Shown here: positions 36,321 to 47,800 of the stretch, piece after piece | How positions within the stretch are numbered: position 1 is the first letter of the stretch | Layout of the letters: each line of letters starts with the position of its first letter | Assembly (NCBI RefSeq): GCF_003144195.1 | Contig: NW_020290005.1 | Span: 186,001 to 250,000 of the forward strand | Reading direction: 5' to 3' | DNA from: Ceraceosorus guamensis | Taxonomy: Eukaryota; Basidiomycota; Exobasidiomycetes; Ceraceosorales; Ceraceosoraceae | Length of the DNA stretch: 64,000 nt | Notes under the pieces: model-generated | Seen by the model: only the letters and a program-made list of their open reading frames with translations | Databases searched by the model: none | Told to the model about the DNA's origin: nothing | Translations under genes and position numbers: made by a program

Positions 36321-37252
36321 GCTCTCAGTCATCGATCAAGCTACGATCCGCTCGCATCGTCTTCACGGTGACTTGTCGAGCCTAGGTTTTCAACGATGCC
36401 GCTGCTCGACACGCTTTCGACACACCGGTCCTCCCCGCCCTTCTCACGATTGTTATCACGAGACTTCTGACATTGATCATGCACAATCCTGCACGCGCAC
36501 ACACATTTTCAAGGCTGGCTTCTTCAACAATACTCTACTCTCACCACAGCCAATGACATTCGCCATCATATATCGCTACGATGACTTCCCTCCAGACACC
36601 ATCGAATGGGTGTCACTTCACTCCGCGTTTGCTCGTCCATCTTGCCTCTTATGCACACATCTCCATCATTCTTACCAAGAATTGTGATCCACTTGTGCGG
36701 ATTTGGGCATCACATGACCCTTTGGTGAGGTCTGTGCGGACGTTGACGTCGACATTAATGAGCCTAGCGATTTAGAGGAACACATGAAACATGGTTGGCC
36801 GGCGCAAAAGTTCTCGTACGATAAGATCTTTGCGCGAAATCGAATGTTTTGATGACCAACGTCTGTACGCTGGTGGGCCATGCGCCATGAGGCAGCCATG
36901 CTGCATGCGCGTGCTGATGGCATGCCGCATCTTCTTGAAAAGCCGCGGATGGCCGGTGCAGTGCGTGCTGTGGAGAGAACAGCCGCGTATGTTGCGTATA
37001 TGCTGATTCATGTGAGTGCCCAGAGCGTCGTGGAGCAGCATGGAGAAATGAGCTCTCTCGTATAGGTGAACGTGTTGGCGCACTTGACTCTGACTCAATA
37101 CCTGGTTCGAGTGCCTACTCGACTGCTCCCATATTGCCGTCCATCACCAACGCATCTTCCTCCCGCACTTTCTAAGCGAAGCATCGTCAAAATCTGGATC
37201 TGAGACTCTTCCGCCTCTCACGAGTCGCTCCTCTTGAACAGTGGCCATCGAG
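36321..37252. other. Intergenic region upstream of ferrochelatase
   Basis: The 3' flank of the RING gene and the promoter of the ferrochelatase gene. No gene, RNA or repeat is recognised. The ferrochelatase frame stays open upstream to a GTG at 37241, but the first ATG is at 37253. Confidence 0.5.
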
Positions 37253-38855
37253 ATGGTGCTGTCTCCATCTGTTGGCACTTCGGCGGCTACGCGCCTGGCT
37301 TTCAGGCAAGGCATCAGCGCTCCTTGCCGAGGCGCAACCGTGCCACGCCTCGCGAGCTCATCGCTGACACACGACTCTGTGGCGCTTGCAAGACGGCTAA
37401 GTGCGCGCGGCATCTCTTCGAAGACTAGCGCTAGTGCAGTCACCGCAGCCGCTGCTCCCGCTTCAAGTGTCGCGGCTTGCAGTCGAAGCTTGGCAACGGT
37501 GGCCTCATCAAACACCGGCAGCAAGCCTCCCACTGCGGTCTTGCTGATGAACATGGGTGGTCCATCGACACTGAACGAAGTGGGCGACTTTTTGTCCCGC
37601 CTATTCCACGATCGTGAACTTATCCAACTTCCCTTTCAATCGAGACTGGCGCCGCTCATCGCAGCTCGCAGGACGCCCAAGATTAAGGATCAGTATGCAA
37701 AGATTGGTGGAGGATCTCCAATCTTGAGATGGACCAGAACCCAGGGAGACGCCATGGCGACCATGCTGGACGAGCTGCACCCCGCCACTGCCCCTCACAA
37801 GGCTTACATCGCTTTCAGGTACGCCAGACCTCTGACGGAGGAAGCACTGGATGAGATGGCCAAGGATGGCGTCACGAGAGCCGTCGCTTTCACTCAGTAT
37901 CCTCAATATTCCTGCTCTACCACCGGCTCCAACCTCAACGAGCTGTACAGAGAAATCCAGCGCAGGAGAAAGGAAGGCAGACCCGAAGCTGATATCAGGT
38001 GGAGCGTCATTGACCGATGGCCCACGCACGAAGGGCTCGTCGAGGTGAGTGACGCCACAGCAGCCGCAAACTCGCGCCATCGCGCTGATTTTGCTCTACA
38101 TTTTGGGATTTTCAGGCTTTCACTCAAAGGTTGAGGGACACCCTAGAGACCTACCCAGCCGAGATCCGCCAAACGGTGCCGATCATGTTCTCTGCGCACT
38201 CGCTGCCCATGCAGATCGTTTCAGGAAGGGGCGATCCCTACCCAGCAGAAGTAGCAGCCACAGTCGCAGCAGTCATGGCGCGTCTTGGTTGGTCAAACCC
38301 TTACAGGGTTACTTGGCAGTCGCAAGTTGGCCCAAGCGCCTGGCTTGGACCTCAGACCAGCGATACTGTCAAGGGATGGGCGAAGCAGGGTCACAAGCAT
38401 GCTGTGGCTGTGCCTATCGCATTTACCCAGGATCACATCGAGACTCTCTACGAGCTCGACATTGAGCTGGTGGAGGAAGCGGAAGAGGTGAGACAAGCAT
38501 TCGAGATGTTCCTGGGCATCTGCTAAGACATCTCCCCACGTTCGGGTGCTGACGCCTCGGCAAACGCTTTGCCTTTCCATTCTGCCAGCACGGCATGCAA
38601 CTCAAGCGAGTCGAGTCGCTCAACGATCACCCGCTCTTCTTGCGGGCATTGGCGGACATTGCAGCAGCTCACCTGCAATCCGTCGAGGGTACCAAGGCGA
38701 CCTCCGAGACTTCCTCGGTCGCTGTACACCCCTTCGCGCAGGGCAATTGCAGTACTCAGATGGGTCTGCGTTGCCCTGGGTGCACCAATGCAGTGTGTGG
38801 TGAACAGAAGGCCTTCTTCAAGAGTGGTGGTGCACCACTCGATGCTGCTGCTTGA
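37253..38855 (+). CDS. HEM15: Ferrochelatase, mitochondrial, with a [2Fe-2S] ligand motif
   Basis: Model join(37253..38044, 38116..38487, 38589..38855), 476 aa. It inserts ferrous iron into protoporphyrin IX, the last step of heme synthesis, at the inner mitochondrial membrane (family knowledge). The first 90 residues are Ser/Ala/Arg-rich without acids, a matrix-targeting presequence. Family motifs follow: [78 protein letters not shown] with the catalytic His at about 292, [34 protein letters not shown] and ESLNDHPLF. The cluster ligands of animal and fission-yeast ferrochelatases are all present: the Cys in YSCSTTG plus CPGCTNAVC (Cys 450, 453, 458). Budding yeast ferrochelatase lacks this cluster, so this is the cluster-bearing type. 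The last intron (101 nt) must be removed to reach the Cys motif; read-through stops at 38526. Confidence 0.96.
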
Positions 38856-38977
38856 TAACGTCCTGCCCATATGCCCAGCCCGCGACTTCTGACGTTTCCT
38901 GCAAATCGGTCATTTGAGCAATACAAACTTTGCAAACTCGGCCTCAGGATACGTGTGTATGATACAGTGTGATGCAT

Positions 38978-40607
38978 TCAGGCTCTCCTTTGCCCCACCA
39001 GCTCACTCAAGCCCTGAGCAACATGCTCTACGGCTTTGCGAACCCTTTGCTTGTCTCCCTCCACCACTCTGCGAAAAACGTGGTGCGAAAAGAAGCGATC
39101 GGGATGATAGCGTCGCAATGCCGTCCTCAAGCGAGCATTGGCGACCTCGCTGCCAGGCGTGGCGTCTGCATCACCCATCGACGCGCGGCTCCTCTGCTCA
39201 TCCGACACTTGCTTGGCCTGCCTGCGATCAGCAGGGGTGATTTCGAGCAGGAAACGCCTCAAGCTGTCGGGTCCCAGGTCCAGTGGATGCCCGAGCTCTC
39301 TGGTCGCAGGCCAAGGAATGTCTTGGTACCTCAGATCCTGCATGAGCGTTCCGTCGGGTTCTTTCGGAACCGAAGAACTCAAGTCGGACCAGGCCTTCTC
39401 CCAACGAGTCCTCGCTTCGTCCAGCTCGACACCTTGCCTCTTCGACGCGGCTTCGATCCTCTCTCGCACTCGCGCAGATTTGGCTGCATCTTGCTCCGCT
39501 TTTCTCTTCTTCGCTTTCTCAGCAGCCGCCTCCTGGGCAGCAACATCCGCAGCATGTGCTCGACGCCACATACCGTCTGGAATGGTGTCGCCGAATGCAT
39601 GTGGAGTGGGATGAGCATGGAGAACGTGTATTAAGCATAAAAACCTGATATCAGCTCAGCTCACCTCTGATGTACTCTGCATACTCCTCGTCGTCCATCA
39701 GATCCGTGCGAACCTGCTGCTGACCTTTGGCAGCATCTCTCCATCGTTTAGGAATGTGAACGTCGTCATCCTCCATCGGTCCACTCTTTGCGCTCTCCTC
39801 TTCGCCTCTCATTCGCCTAATTTCTTCTTCCCAAGCGGCATCCTCGGACCAATTTGATCCGCCCATCCCTCCCCTCGAAGCGCTCCCAAAATCGTCCCAA
39901 CCTCCTGCAAGATCATCATGCAAGAGGGAGCTCAGCTTGCTCGCCCACGCCTTTTTCTCCTTCTCTGCCTTTTCGGCACGCTCGGCTGCGAAAAGGTCAT
40001 TCGGGTCTAGGCCGTACCGCGCCGTACTTGGCAAGTGGGAGAACCTTCTACTTGACCTGGTTGGGACAGCCACGTCATCCTCTGGCGGCGAAATGGATGG
40101 TGAGCGACCATGAGATCGATCCGAACGTCGCCGATTCCGTCTCTTTTCCTTCTTTTGCTCATATCGAGCTTCCTTACGCTCTCGTCTCTCGCGCCGCCTT
40201 CTCCTTCGATCTCGCCTTTCTTGCTGGTCATAGGAGCTATCGAATGTTGATTTTGATTGGCACGACTTATCTTGATTCAGAGGGTCTTGGCGCCTCTCAC
40301 GCTTTTGAGAGTGGCGGCCCGACTCCACCACAGATTCGGCACTCTGTGATCGTCGCGAGCCATTGTGGCGCGGAGAGCTGGTGCAATGGGTGTCTGACCA
40401 CTTGCCATGCTCGCTTCTTGAAGGTACTGATTGAGTGGGCGCTGAGTGAAAGTCTCTAAATTCTTCGTCTGCTGTTACGTCTCTCGATCGAGAGCCAGAT
40501 CCATCTGGAGCTGATCCGAAATGAGACGCAGCGCTGTGGCCCTGCTGGCTCTCATCCGGAATGGCGCCAAAAACCTTGTCGAACACATCGCCGCCTTTAT
40601 CAGCCAT
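38978..40607 (-). CDS. NFKBIL1-like protein with basic/Arg-rich region and J-like HPD end
   Basis: Model join(40607..39665, 39576..38978), 513 aa. The N-terminal half is Ser-rich and contains a long Arg/Lys/Glu stretch (ERRDRRRRRRERRERKEAR) followed by RS dipeptides. The C-terminal half has the arrangement of NF-kappa-B inhibitor-like protein 1: EEYAEYIRDGMWRRAHA across the single 88-nt intron, a coiled coil, RWEKAWSDL, YQDIPWP, and the end LRTALRRYHPDRFF, whose HPD resembles a J-domain loop. NFKBIL1 relatives in animals have been linked to splicing control; the Arg/Ser region would fit, but the role here is inferred. Ankyrin repeats, present in the animal protein, are not visible. The end is convergent with ferrochelatase (122 bp between stops). 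Start is the first ATG of the long frame. Confidence 0.75.
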
Positions 40608-41749
40608 GTCTCACAGAACTATGGAACGAATTGGGCGTGCAATGACGTGGGTTGCAGAAGAGGCGTGCTGACTAGAGCACCGCGGCCGGATGGAGCTCTC
40701 GGCATCTGATCCAGAGGCCTCCCACGTTTGAGCTGCCGCCTCACTGCACGTGGGGCAACTGGAGACAGCGCCGAGCCATTGCAGGTTTTTCAAAGTCGCA
40801 GCTCAAAGGCGGGGCAAATACAGCTTCTCACACACATCGTCGGAAAGACGAGATACGGGTATGCTGTGGGGTGATGGTGTTCTTGACTCTTGCAAACAAG
40901 TCGAGCGCGTCATGCATGCGATGGATTCACCCGCGCCTCCGTTTCCATGCGGAGGCCTCTCTCTGCTCCCTCAGACACCGGCGTGTGCGCGCAGTAACTC
41001 GTGCTTGACTCAGACTGGTGCAGTCAGCGTGAGCAGTGCGAGTCACGAGGGTAAGCACCACCACCGCTTCCGCGTCTCTGCGGAATGTCGACTTGAATGT
41101 CACAATCACGAAGCGGGCTCGCAGCATCTCACCGCTAGATTCAAGTCACACCATGACGAGCTGAGACATGCGATCAGATCCCCGAAGCATGCGCAGAATG
41201 TTGCCACGGATGGCAGGCAGGCCGGATGTCAAATGCGCCAAACTTTCAAGAACGCCGCCCGTTCGATTTTGGGCCCACATTGATGGCTCACTGTCTTTCA
41301 CGCAGCACAATGAAGCCAGCGGAACAGCGCGACGGCACTCCGTATGGCTCTCAAATGCGATACAATCATCAGCGCCCATCAGCAATCGCCTCGACCCTAT
41401 ACACAGGATGCACTCGCCACCACGGTGAACAGCTGAGGCGGCGTGGTGCCTGGCTGTGCCCGTGTACCTTGTCGTTACGGCCCCTTCGATGCATGCGCTC
41501 AACTCCTTAAGGGATATCCGACATTGCCACCACACTGAATCTTGCCACCCGGACACGCTTGGCGGCATTCTGGTGATTGCACGCGTTCCGCACCGATCGA
41601 GGTGTACCGTACATGGGGCATACTTGCTGACATAAAACTGAGGCCACAGGTCGCCCCTGGAAGATGCATCAACTCCAACCGCTTTTGAAGCCTCTTGGAG
41701 CATTAGGCTTACTGCCCAAGCGGGTTATCGTCGGTGCGGGCCTGAGAAC
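40608..41749. other. Divergent intergenic region, 1.1 kb
   Basis: Between the NFKBIL1-like gene (minus) and the secreted repeat protein (plus). A 185-codon minus-strand frame (41146-41703) begins with ATG but shows no domain, signal or conserved composition and overlaps equally long frames, so it is not called. The sequence should hold the promoter of the repeat-protein gene. Confidence 0.45.
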
Positions 41750-44294
41750 ATGAAGCTCTGCACTGTTCTACTCCCCGTTGCTGTGTTGTGGTGAGTACGG
41801 TGCAGTGCACAGAGACGGGACCCAGCTGACCAAACGTCGCCGCACGATCAACCTGATGTTAGCAGCCTCGCCTCGTTGAGCCATTTTGCGTATGCGTCGC
41901 CGCCTCTCGCCGCAAAATGGCAGAATGTTGCCGACGCATTAGCCATTCCGCAGGAGCGTGGGAAAGTGTTGGCTCGCTCGCACTCCCCCTCTACTACACC
42001 TCCCGTACTTGAGAAGCGCTGCGAAGCGGCAAGGGCTGCCATCGCACAATGTCTTGCCAGCGCCAAAGAGAAGGCAAAGAGGCTCTTATTTGGAGAGCCT
42101 GATCCCTACCACGGACTTGATTTCGCGATATCGTATCGTCATCCGAACGATTGGTACACCGACGGCGAAAGGCGGGCTCACGTGATCATGAATATGAAGG
42201 ACAATGGAGTCAGGAATGGACAAGGAGGCAGACGTCGATTGCGCAACCCGATCAGTGTTGAACCGCTGTCGGCACAGGCCAGATGGACAGCGAATCGAGT
42301 CAAATGGCAAGCCGAAGATCCACTAGAAGAACCTGATCCGCAGCTGATGCGTCAAGAGCTAGGAGATTGGTTCTTGCCTCCCGGCGGACATCACGCACAC
42401 ATCGAACGCAGGGGTTTGGTGCGAGCTGCACCCCGCGTCGTTCTCGAAAAGCGCTGCGACCCTGCGACGGCTGCCATAGGCTGCCTGATCAAGGTTAAAG
42501 AAGCTGCCCAAAGGCTTTTGAGGCTCGGGCAGCGACAGCCTAACCCCTATCAAGGCCTGGAACATGCAGCATCGTGGCGTCACCCCAACGAATGGTACCT
42601 CGACGGTCAAAGAAGAGCGCACGTCCTCGTTAAATTGAAAGACAATGGCGTCCGCAATGGGCAGGAAGGTCAACCTGGACTGCGAAGACCCATATCGCTC
42701 GAGCCTATCGGCGACGAAGATAGGACTGTGCTCACCAAGGTCAAATGGAAGCCTGAAGATCCACTCGCTCAGCCGGATATTCAGCTAATGCAACAAGAGC
42801 TGAGGCAGTTCGCGCTGCTGAGGCAGAGGAGCGTGACCGGTGCTGCGTCTTCGGCCATCGAGCGACGATGTATTCAGGGTGCTCTGGGTCGCTGCACGCA
42901 ATATGTCCAAAAGCTTTTGGGTCTCTCGAACGATACAAGAGATGCTGTGCGAGCAGCCGAGCTGCGCGCCCAGGTACTGCCAAATGAGGACGCGGGACAC
43001 GGCGGGGCCCGACGGTCTGCAGAAAGAACTGGTCCTGTGCGAACATGGCGCTCAATCTGGTTCGAACATCCCAGATGGATGTACGCTAGCGATCGTAGGG
43101 GCGAAGCTACTGTCTTCATCCGGACCAAGGACAACGGCAGACGCAATGGCGAGGATGGGGCGCGAAGCAAACGACATCCGATCGCTATCGATGGCGACAT
43201 CTACAAGTCAAGGCTGAACCGAGCGGGCCTCAAATGGACTTTTGAAAGGCCCCAACAGCATCAGCACCAAGAAAGAAGAGACGGCGCTGGTTCCTCAGGC
43301 CCTGTGCTCCACAAACGCTGCGTTCTCACGGCATTGCGTCAGTGTCTTCGCTACGTCTTCGACTCGAGAGTGAACGAAGAGCGCTCGGGTGCGAGGCTTC
43401 CCTTGCTTGGTGGAGGTTCCCGGCGCGATCCCACACGCACTCCAGACGTGTACAAAGGATTCGCAGTGGCGCATGTCATGCCCAACTTGCCCGAAAGCTC
43501 CACCACTCGAAGTATCGACATCTGGGTCGGTGCAGAAGGCAATGAGGTACGTAACGGTGATAGATCTGCGCGCAAGCGCAATCCCATCGCTGTAGATCGC
43601 ACAACCTTGGGTTCAAGGCTGGCTCGCACGAAAGTGCGTTGGGAGATTCAAAGGGTGCCACCACCTCAATTGCAGAATCCTAGCAATGTGCAACATACGA
43701 TTCGTCGCAGGGATGTCTTGCAGGGTGGCAAGACGATGAAGAGAGCGCCAGGAATCGGAGATGACGCCGTTCTCGTCAAACGCGGCGGCACGGCCAATCA
43801 TGCCCGGTCCAGAGGGCGCAGCTCATCGTTGACGAAGCGATGCTTCCGCGTCGCTTTCGAGAGCTGTAAAGATGCCGTTTCAGAGGTGCTCTTTGGTCCA
43901 AGCGTAGAGAAGCAGATCGCAGCTCTGACGAGAGCTCCCGTGTCGCAGTGAGTTGCCCGGTAGGCAGAGGGCGTGGTCATCGTGCTGTCCCGCCTGCATG
44001 AAGAGACTCACAAGGCTCCATTGCAACCCAGAAAGAACAAGGATCGAGCCCGTTCGGATCAAGTCCAAATCTGAGAGGCTCAAAGAAGACCTCGCGCGCC
44101 CGTCGATCCGGGCGAGACGTTATTGGAGCAACAAGAGCCTCGAGAGAGCGAACTTCGGCAAAGGTTTGGGCGACTCGGTTCAAAAGGGGAGGATCAAGCC
44201 CTACGAAGAATTAGTCATTCGACTGCCGAGGGAGGCGCACGAAGATCTCTTCAAGGCAAAGAGGGGCAAGGACGAAGTCACCGTCCGGCGCTGA
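41750..44294 (+). CDS. Secreted protein of five diverged units, each behind a Kex2-type dibasic site
   Basis: Model join(41750..41790, 41863..43947, 44015..44294), 801 aa. A 13-codon first exon splices (72-nt intron) to complete a signal peptide, MKLCTVLLPVAVLCSLASL then SHFAYA. After a short pro-region, dibasic sites each directly followed by Cys recur: EKRC (TGC at 42020), EKRC (42455), ERRC (42869), HKRC (43319), TKRC (43841), about 140-175 residues apart. Each is followed by a second Cys 8-10 residues later and an amphipathic helix. Units 1-4 share a core: KDNGVRNGQ, KDNGVRNGQ, KDNGRRNGE, EGNEVRNGD, then R-x-PI and a KVKW-like end; units 1 and 2 also share RHPNxWYxDGxRRAHV. Unit 5 keeps the KRC-Cys start but its core has decayed or changed. 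The last exon is less sure: the acceptor could be at 44005 instead of 44014, and without splicing the protein ends at 43951. Kex2 in the late Golgi could release separate small proteins. No family recognised; an effector or signalling role is a guess. Confidence 0.82.
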
Positions 44295-44824
44295 TCCGTC
44301 TCGCGTGTATGCCTACTTTTGCAATTCGACGCGCATGGGCGCAGGCGCATCTAGTGGGTCATCAAAGTCATGATAGCACAATGGCATTGCTTTCCCGTTA
44401 TCGTGATAGTAAATTGTAGCAAGAGGGTTCTGACACCGGTGCCGAGCTGAAGCTAAGCGTGTATGCTGAATGTGGGCAGTCGCGAGGCAGTCCACATGGG
44501 TGGAGGTCGGAGATGGTGGCTATAAGGGTACATAGGGCAACAGCATATAAAAAGGGCAAAAAGACCGCGACGAAGAACACAATCCAGTGACCGAGTGAAG
44601 TAGCATTGCGCATGCGTGTCCAGGGCAAGGTGATGAGGAGCGAGAGCGTAGACAAGGAGAGATGGATGCTGCAAGGCAGTGCGCGTGGTCTCGACGAGGT
44701 GGCAGAGTTAGATGAGGCAAATGCAGCTGCCGTTACGACGACATGGAGTCCGTGCAGCTTAGACGCGCTTGTTCGTGCTCCTGTCCGTGTATGTAATTGA
44801 CATACTAATGTTGATGGTCATGTG
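44295..44824. other. Convergent intergenic region
   Basis: 530 bp between two converging 3' ends. No gene is seen. A clear TATA-like run, CATATAAAAAG, lies at about 44543-44553 on the + strand, oddly placed for a region that should hold only 3' flanks. Confidence 0.45.
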
Positions 44825-47800
44825 TCAGCATTGCTGGGAAAAAGGTGCATGGTGATCTGCAAATTGTGTGGCAATGCGACTCACGTCAACGATAAAGGCC
44901 ACTTGCTCGGCCGTCTCGATAGCCTTGGGACTGCGCCTTCTGCGAATCGTCTCTATAAGGCGCTCCACCGTCGAGATCAGCCGTTCAGCGTCGGATTCGG
45001 TCGAGTCTGCCGATGCCTCGTTTGCAGCTCGTGCCGGTCCCGTTGCGAGAGCTTCGCACTTTGAGCCAACAAGGCCTAGCTTGTACATCCAAGTGCACGC
45101 GATCAAGCCAGCTCGGCCAACACCACCTCGGCAGTGGACCAGGACATGCACGCCTTTGAGCGTGTAGTCCGAGACGATGGATGTCATCGCTGCGTCGATC
45201 GTCTTGGCACACGTTGGAGCAAAGCCCTCTGCCATGGGCAGACGAACCACGTCCATGCCCAACTGATCAGCTTCTCGCTCGTACTCCTCCCAAGGCGCTC
45301 CGAGGAAAGCGAGCTCGGTGTCATCTAGACAGCAAATGACCACGCCTACACCGAGTCCTCGAATGCGCTTCAGGTCCAGTCCGAGGTCTCGACAAATGGC
45401 GCCTCTGCCACGCACAGGGCCCGTTAGACGCACTTTCTTTCCCGGACAAGAAGACAAAAGCATGTTGCCCATGGAAGGTCGATGTGCTTCTTCTTCAGTG
45501 GACCGTCCCTTTGCCTCAGCTTGGCCTTCAGCCCTTGCCTGCGCTTGCACATCTTCCGGTAAAGCGGCGCTATGCGCCGGGGCGACTGCTCCGCTCGCTT
45601 GGAGCGTAGCATCGCCGGCTGCTGATTCGACGGCATTCGTGCCGTTCGCGGTTGCGCTGATCGATGGACGAGATGGCTGAGACGCCTCATATGCCTTCTT
45701 CGCGGCCTCGATTGTCTCCTTCTCCACCGTCTTGCCCACTTGCACCATGTCCAAGCTGGGCGGTAATCGCAGCAACTTCTCGCCGCGCGCTTGCCGAGAC
45801 ACGTGAACGTCGCGAGCATCGACCGACGGCGTTGGCACTTCGTGCAAAGCTCCACCGCCAGCATGGGGGCTGCAATGTCCCGCCTCCAAAGTTTTCTGGC
45901 GCTCTTCTGGCGTTTTGAAAGCGGCATCTACACACGTGGGCAAGATGTTGAGGACGATTTGCGAAATCTCTGCCAGCATGTCAGGCGGTATGATTGGGCT
46001 GATGCTGTAGGGCAAAAGATGTGCGAGTCAGAATCTGTAACGATTGTAGTCAAAGCCGCGCCGCAAACGTACGTGATGGGATGTGTGTCGCTAGTCTTCA
46101 TTGCCAGAGCTTGCTGCGCTTCCTGCGACATGGATGCTACCGTGACACCAGTGGGGCGTGTTGCATCCGTGACGCTGCTCACGGCGCCATTCTCTCCGCG
46201 TCGCTGCTCGCTCTCTTGTGTCAGTAACACTTCGCATGCGAGAGGTCCAGCTACGGCAACTTGGCTGCCTGCACGAGCTTCAGGAGGTGTGTGTGCCTGG
46301 CTGTTGGATCCTTCGCCTATCTGCAATCCGAGGCCTTCACTAGGTTCCGTCGCCCCCAACCTGGGGCTTGAGACAGACTGGTGCGACTGCCCCGTGCCAT
46401 TGGGTGAGATTTGGTCGCCTTGCCGTGCCTGAGCGCCAAGGCTCGTGGACAAAGTGAGGTCGGCTGCAGTCGCGAGCCGCGGTGTTGTGCGAGCGCTCTC
46501 ATCTCTGGCGGAGCTCGCAGAGTGCGGCCGCTTGATACCGCAGGGCGGACTGAGAGCGACTTTGTCCAGGTCCATGCTTGTCTCGGAGCTGGTTGGACTG
46601 TGTGGAGCTTGCTGACGCGCCGCCGCGCGGAGCTCATCGTGCCTTCTCTGCCGTTTGTAAAGAAGCCACGCTGCTGATTCTGCTTCATTCTCCTCCTGCT
46701 TGCGCAGTGTTGCATCGGCGATGCGGGGATGCAGCATCGTGAAGGGCACATATCCATAGGGAGAACCTTCTCCGGACGAAAGAGAGCAACATCGAACAGT
46801 AAGCAACTTGCGAGGAAATCAATTCTTATCTCGCCGCCACTCACCTCGCGCTCCGTGCTTCAACTGGCTGTACGGGCTGAGATGATGTTGACTAGCCAGG
46901 CGGCTGAGATCGAGAAGATGCACCCAATACTCGTGCCCGCCCTTGCGCGAAAGCTGCCAGACGAGCTTGAGCAGTCGATCACGCTGCTCATATGTTGGGC
47001 CCGTTTTGACGTTGTAGTACAGCAGGGGCACAATCGCGTGCACTGTATCGCCATCCGAAGCGTGCTCCGGCGGAACGGGATTGATCGTGACGCGCACCGT
47101 CCGATCCAACTCCGCGCTCGTCATTGGCAGCGGCGACGCCAGCGGCTGACACGAGGTGGATAAAGATGACGTCTGCTGCTGTTGCCCAATTTTAGCAGCG
47201 ATCGCCGCTGATCGCCGCGGCGAAGTGCTGCTACCAGGCACTTGGCCGTGCTGTTCAACGCTTCGTACACGATCGCCATTTTGTCGACCGTTTGCGCGCG
47301 ATGCGGACGTATCGGAGGCAGCGTGTGTCCAAGCAGGAGCGTGAGTAGGTGCGTTGGGTGCGTTCGACCTTGTGGCAGAGAATGGCACAGCAGCACTTTG
47401 TGCCATTGCGTGCACTTCGCTCACCGCCGCGCAGGGAGCCGAAGGGCTGCCGCTTCGACTATGGAGTGCTCTTGGAAGGTGGTCTGGTCGCCTGTGAGGC
47501 TGAGGCGACGAGTTGTTGTTGTGAAACTGTCGAGGCGAACGCTCTACCAGACCTTGAGACATCTGATATCGGAGAAGATGCCCAACTATGGATGGTGGGG
47601 GTGTTTGGAATAGAGTTTCGCTCGTAAACCCTGCCACCGGAGCTCGAATGAGATTCAATCGCTTCGTGGTAGAGTGAGACTCGTGTGTCGGTGCTAGGGC
47701 CAGAAAGTTGACAAGGCAGGTGGATATTGAGGTGACAGTGTGTCCATAAAGCGTTGCGGTGGAGTTGCAGTAGGCCACGTGCAATGGCGACGATCTCCTT

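Noticed and set aside
41146-41703. 185-codon minus-strand frame upstream of the repeat-protein gene
   Set aside because: No domain, signal or coherent composition, and overlapping frames of similar length on the other strand; expected in GC-rich DNA.
41876-43951. Repeat protein read as a single-exon cytosolic protein starting at a non-ATG codon at 41876
   Set aside because: A 41-nt upstream exon with ATG and a canonical 72-nt intron completes a clear signal peptide.
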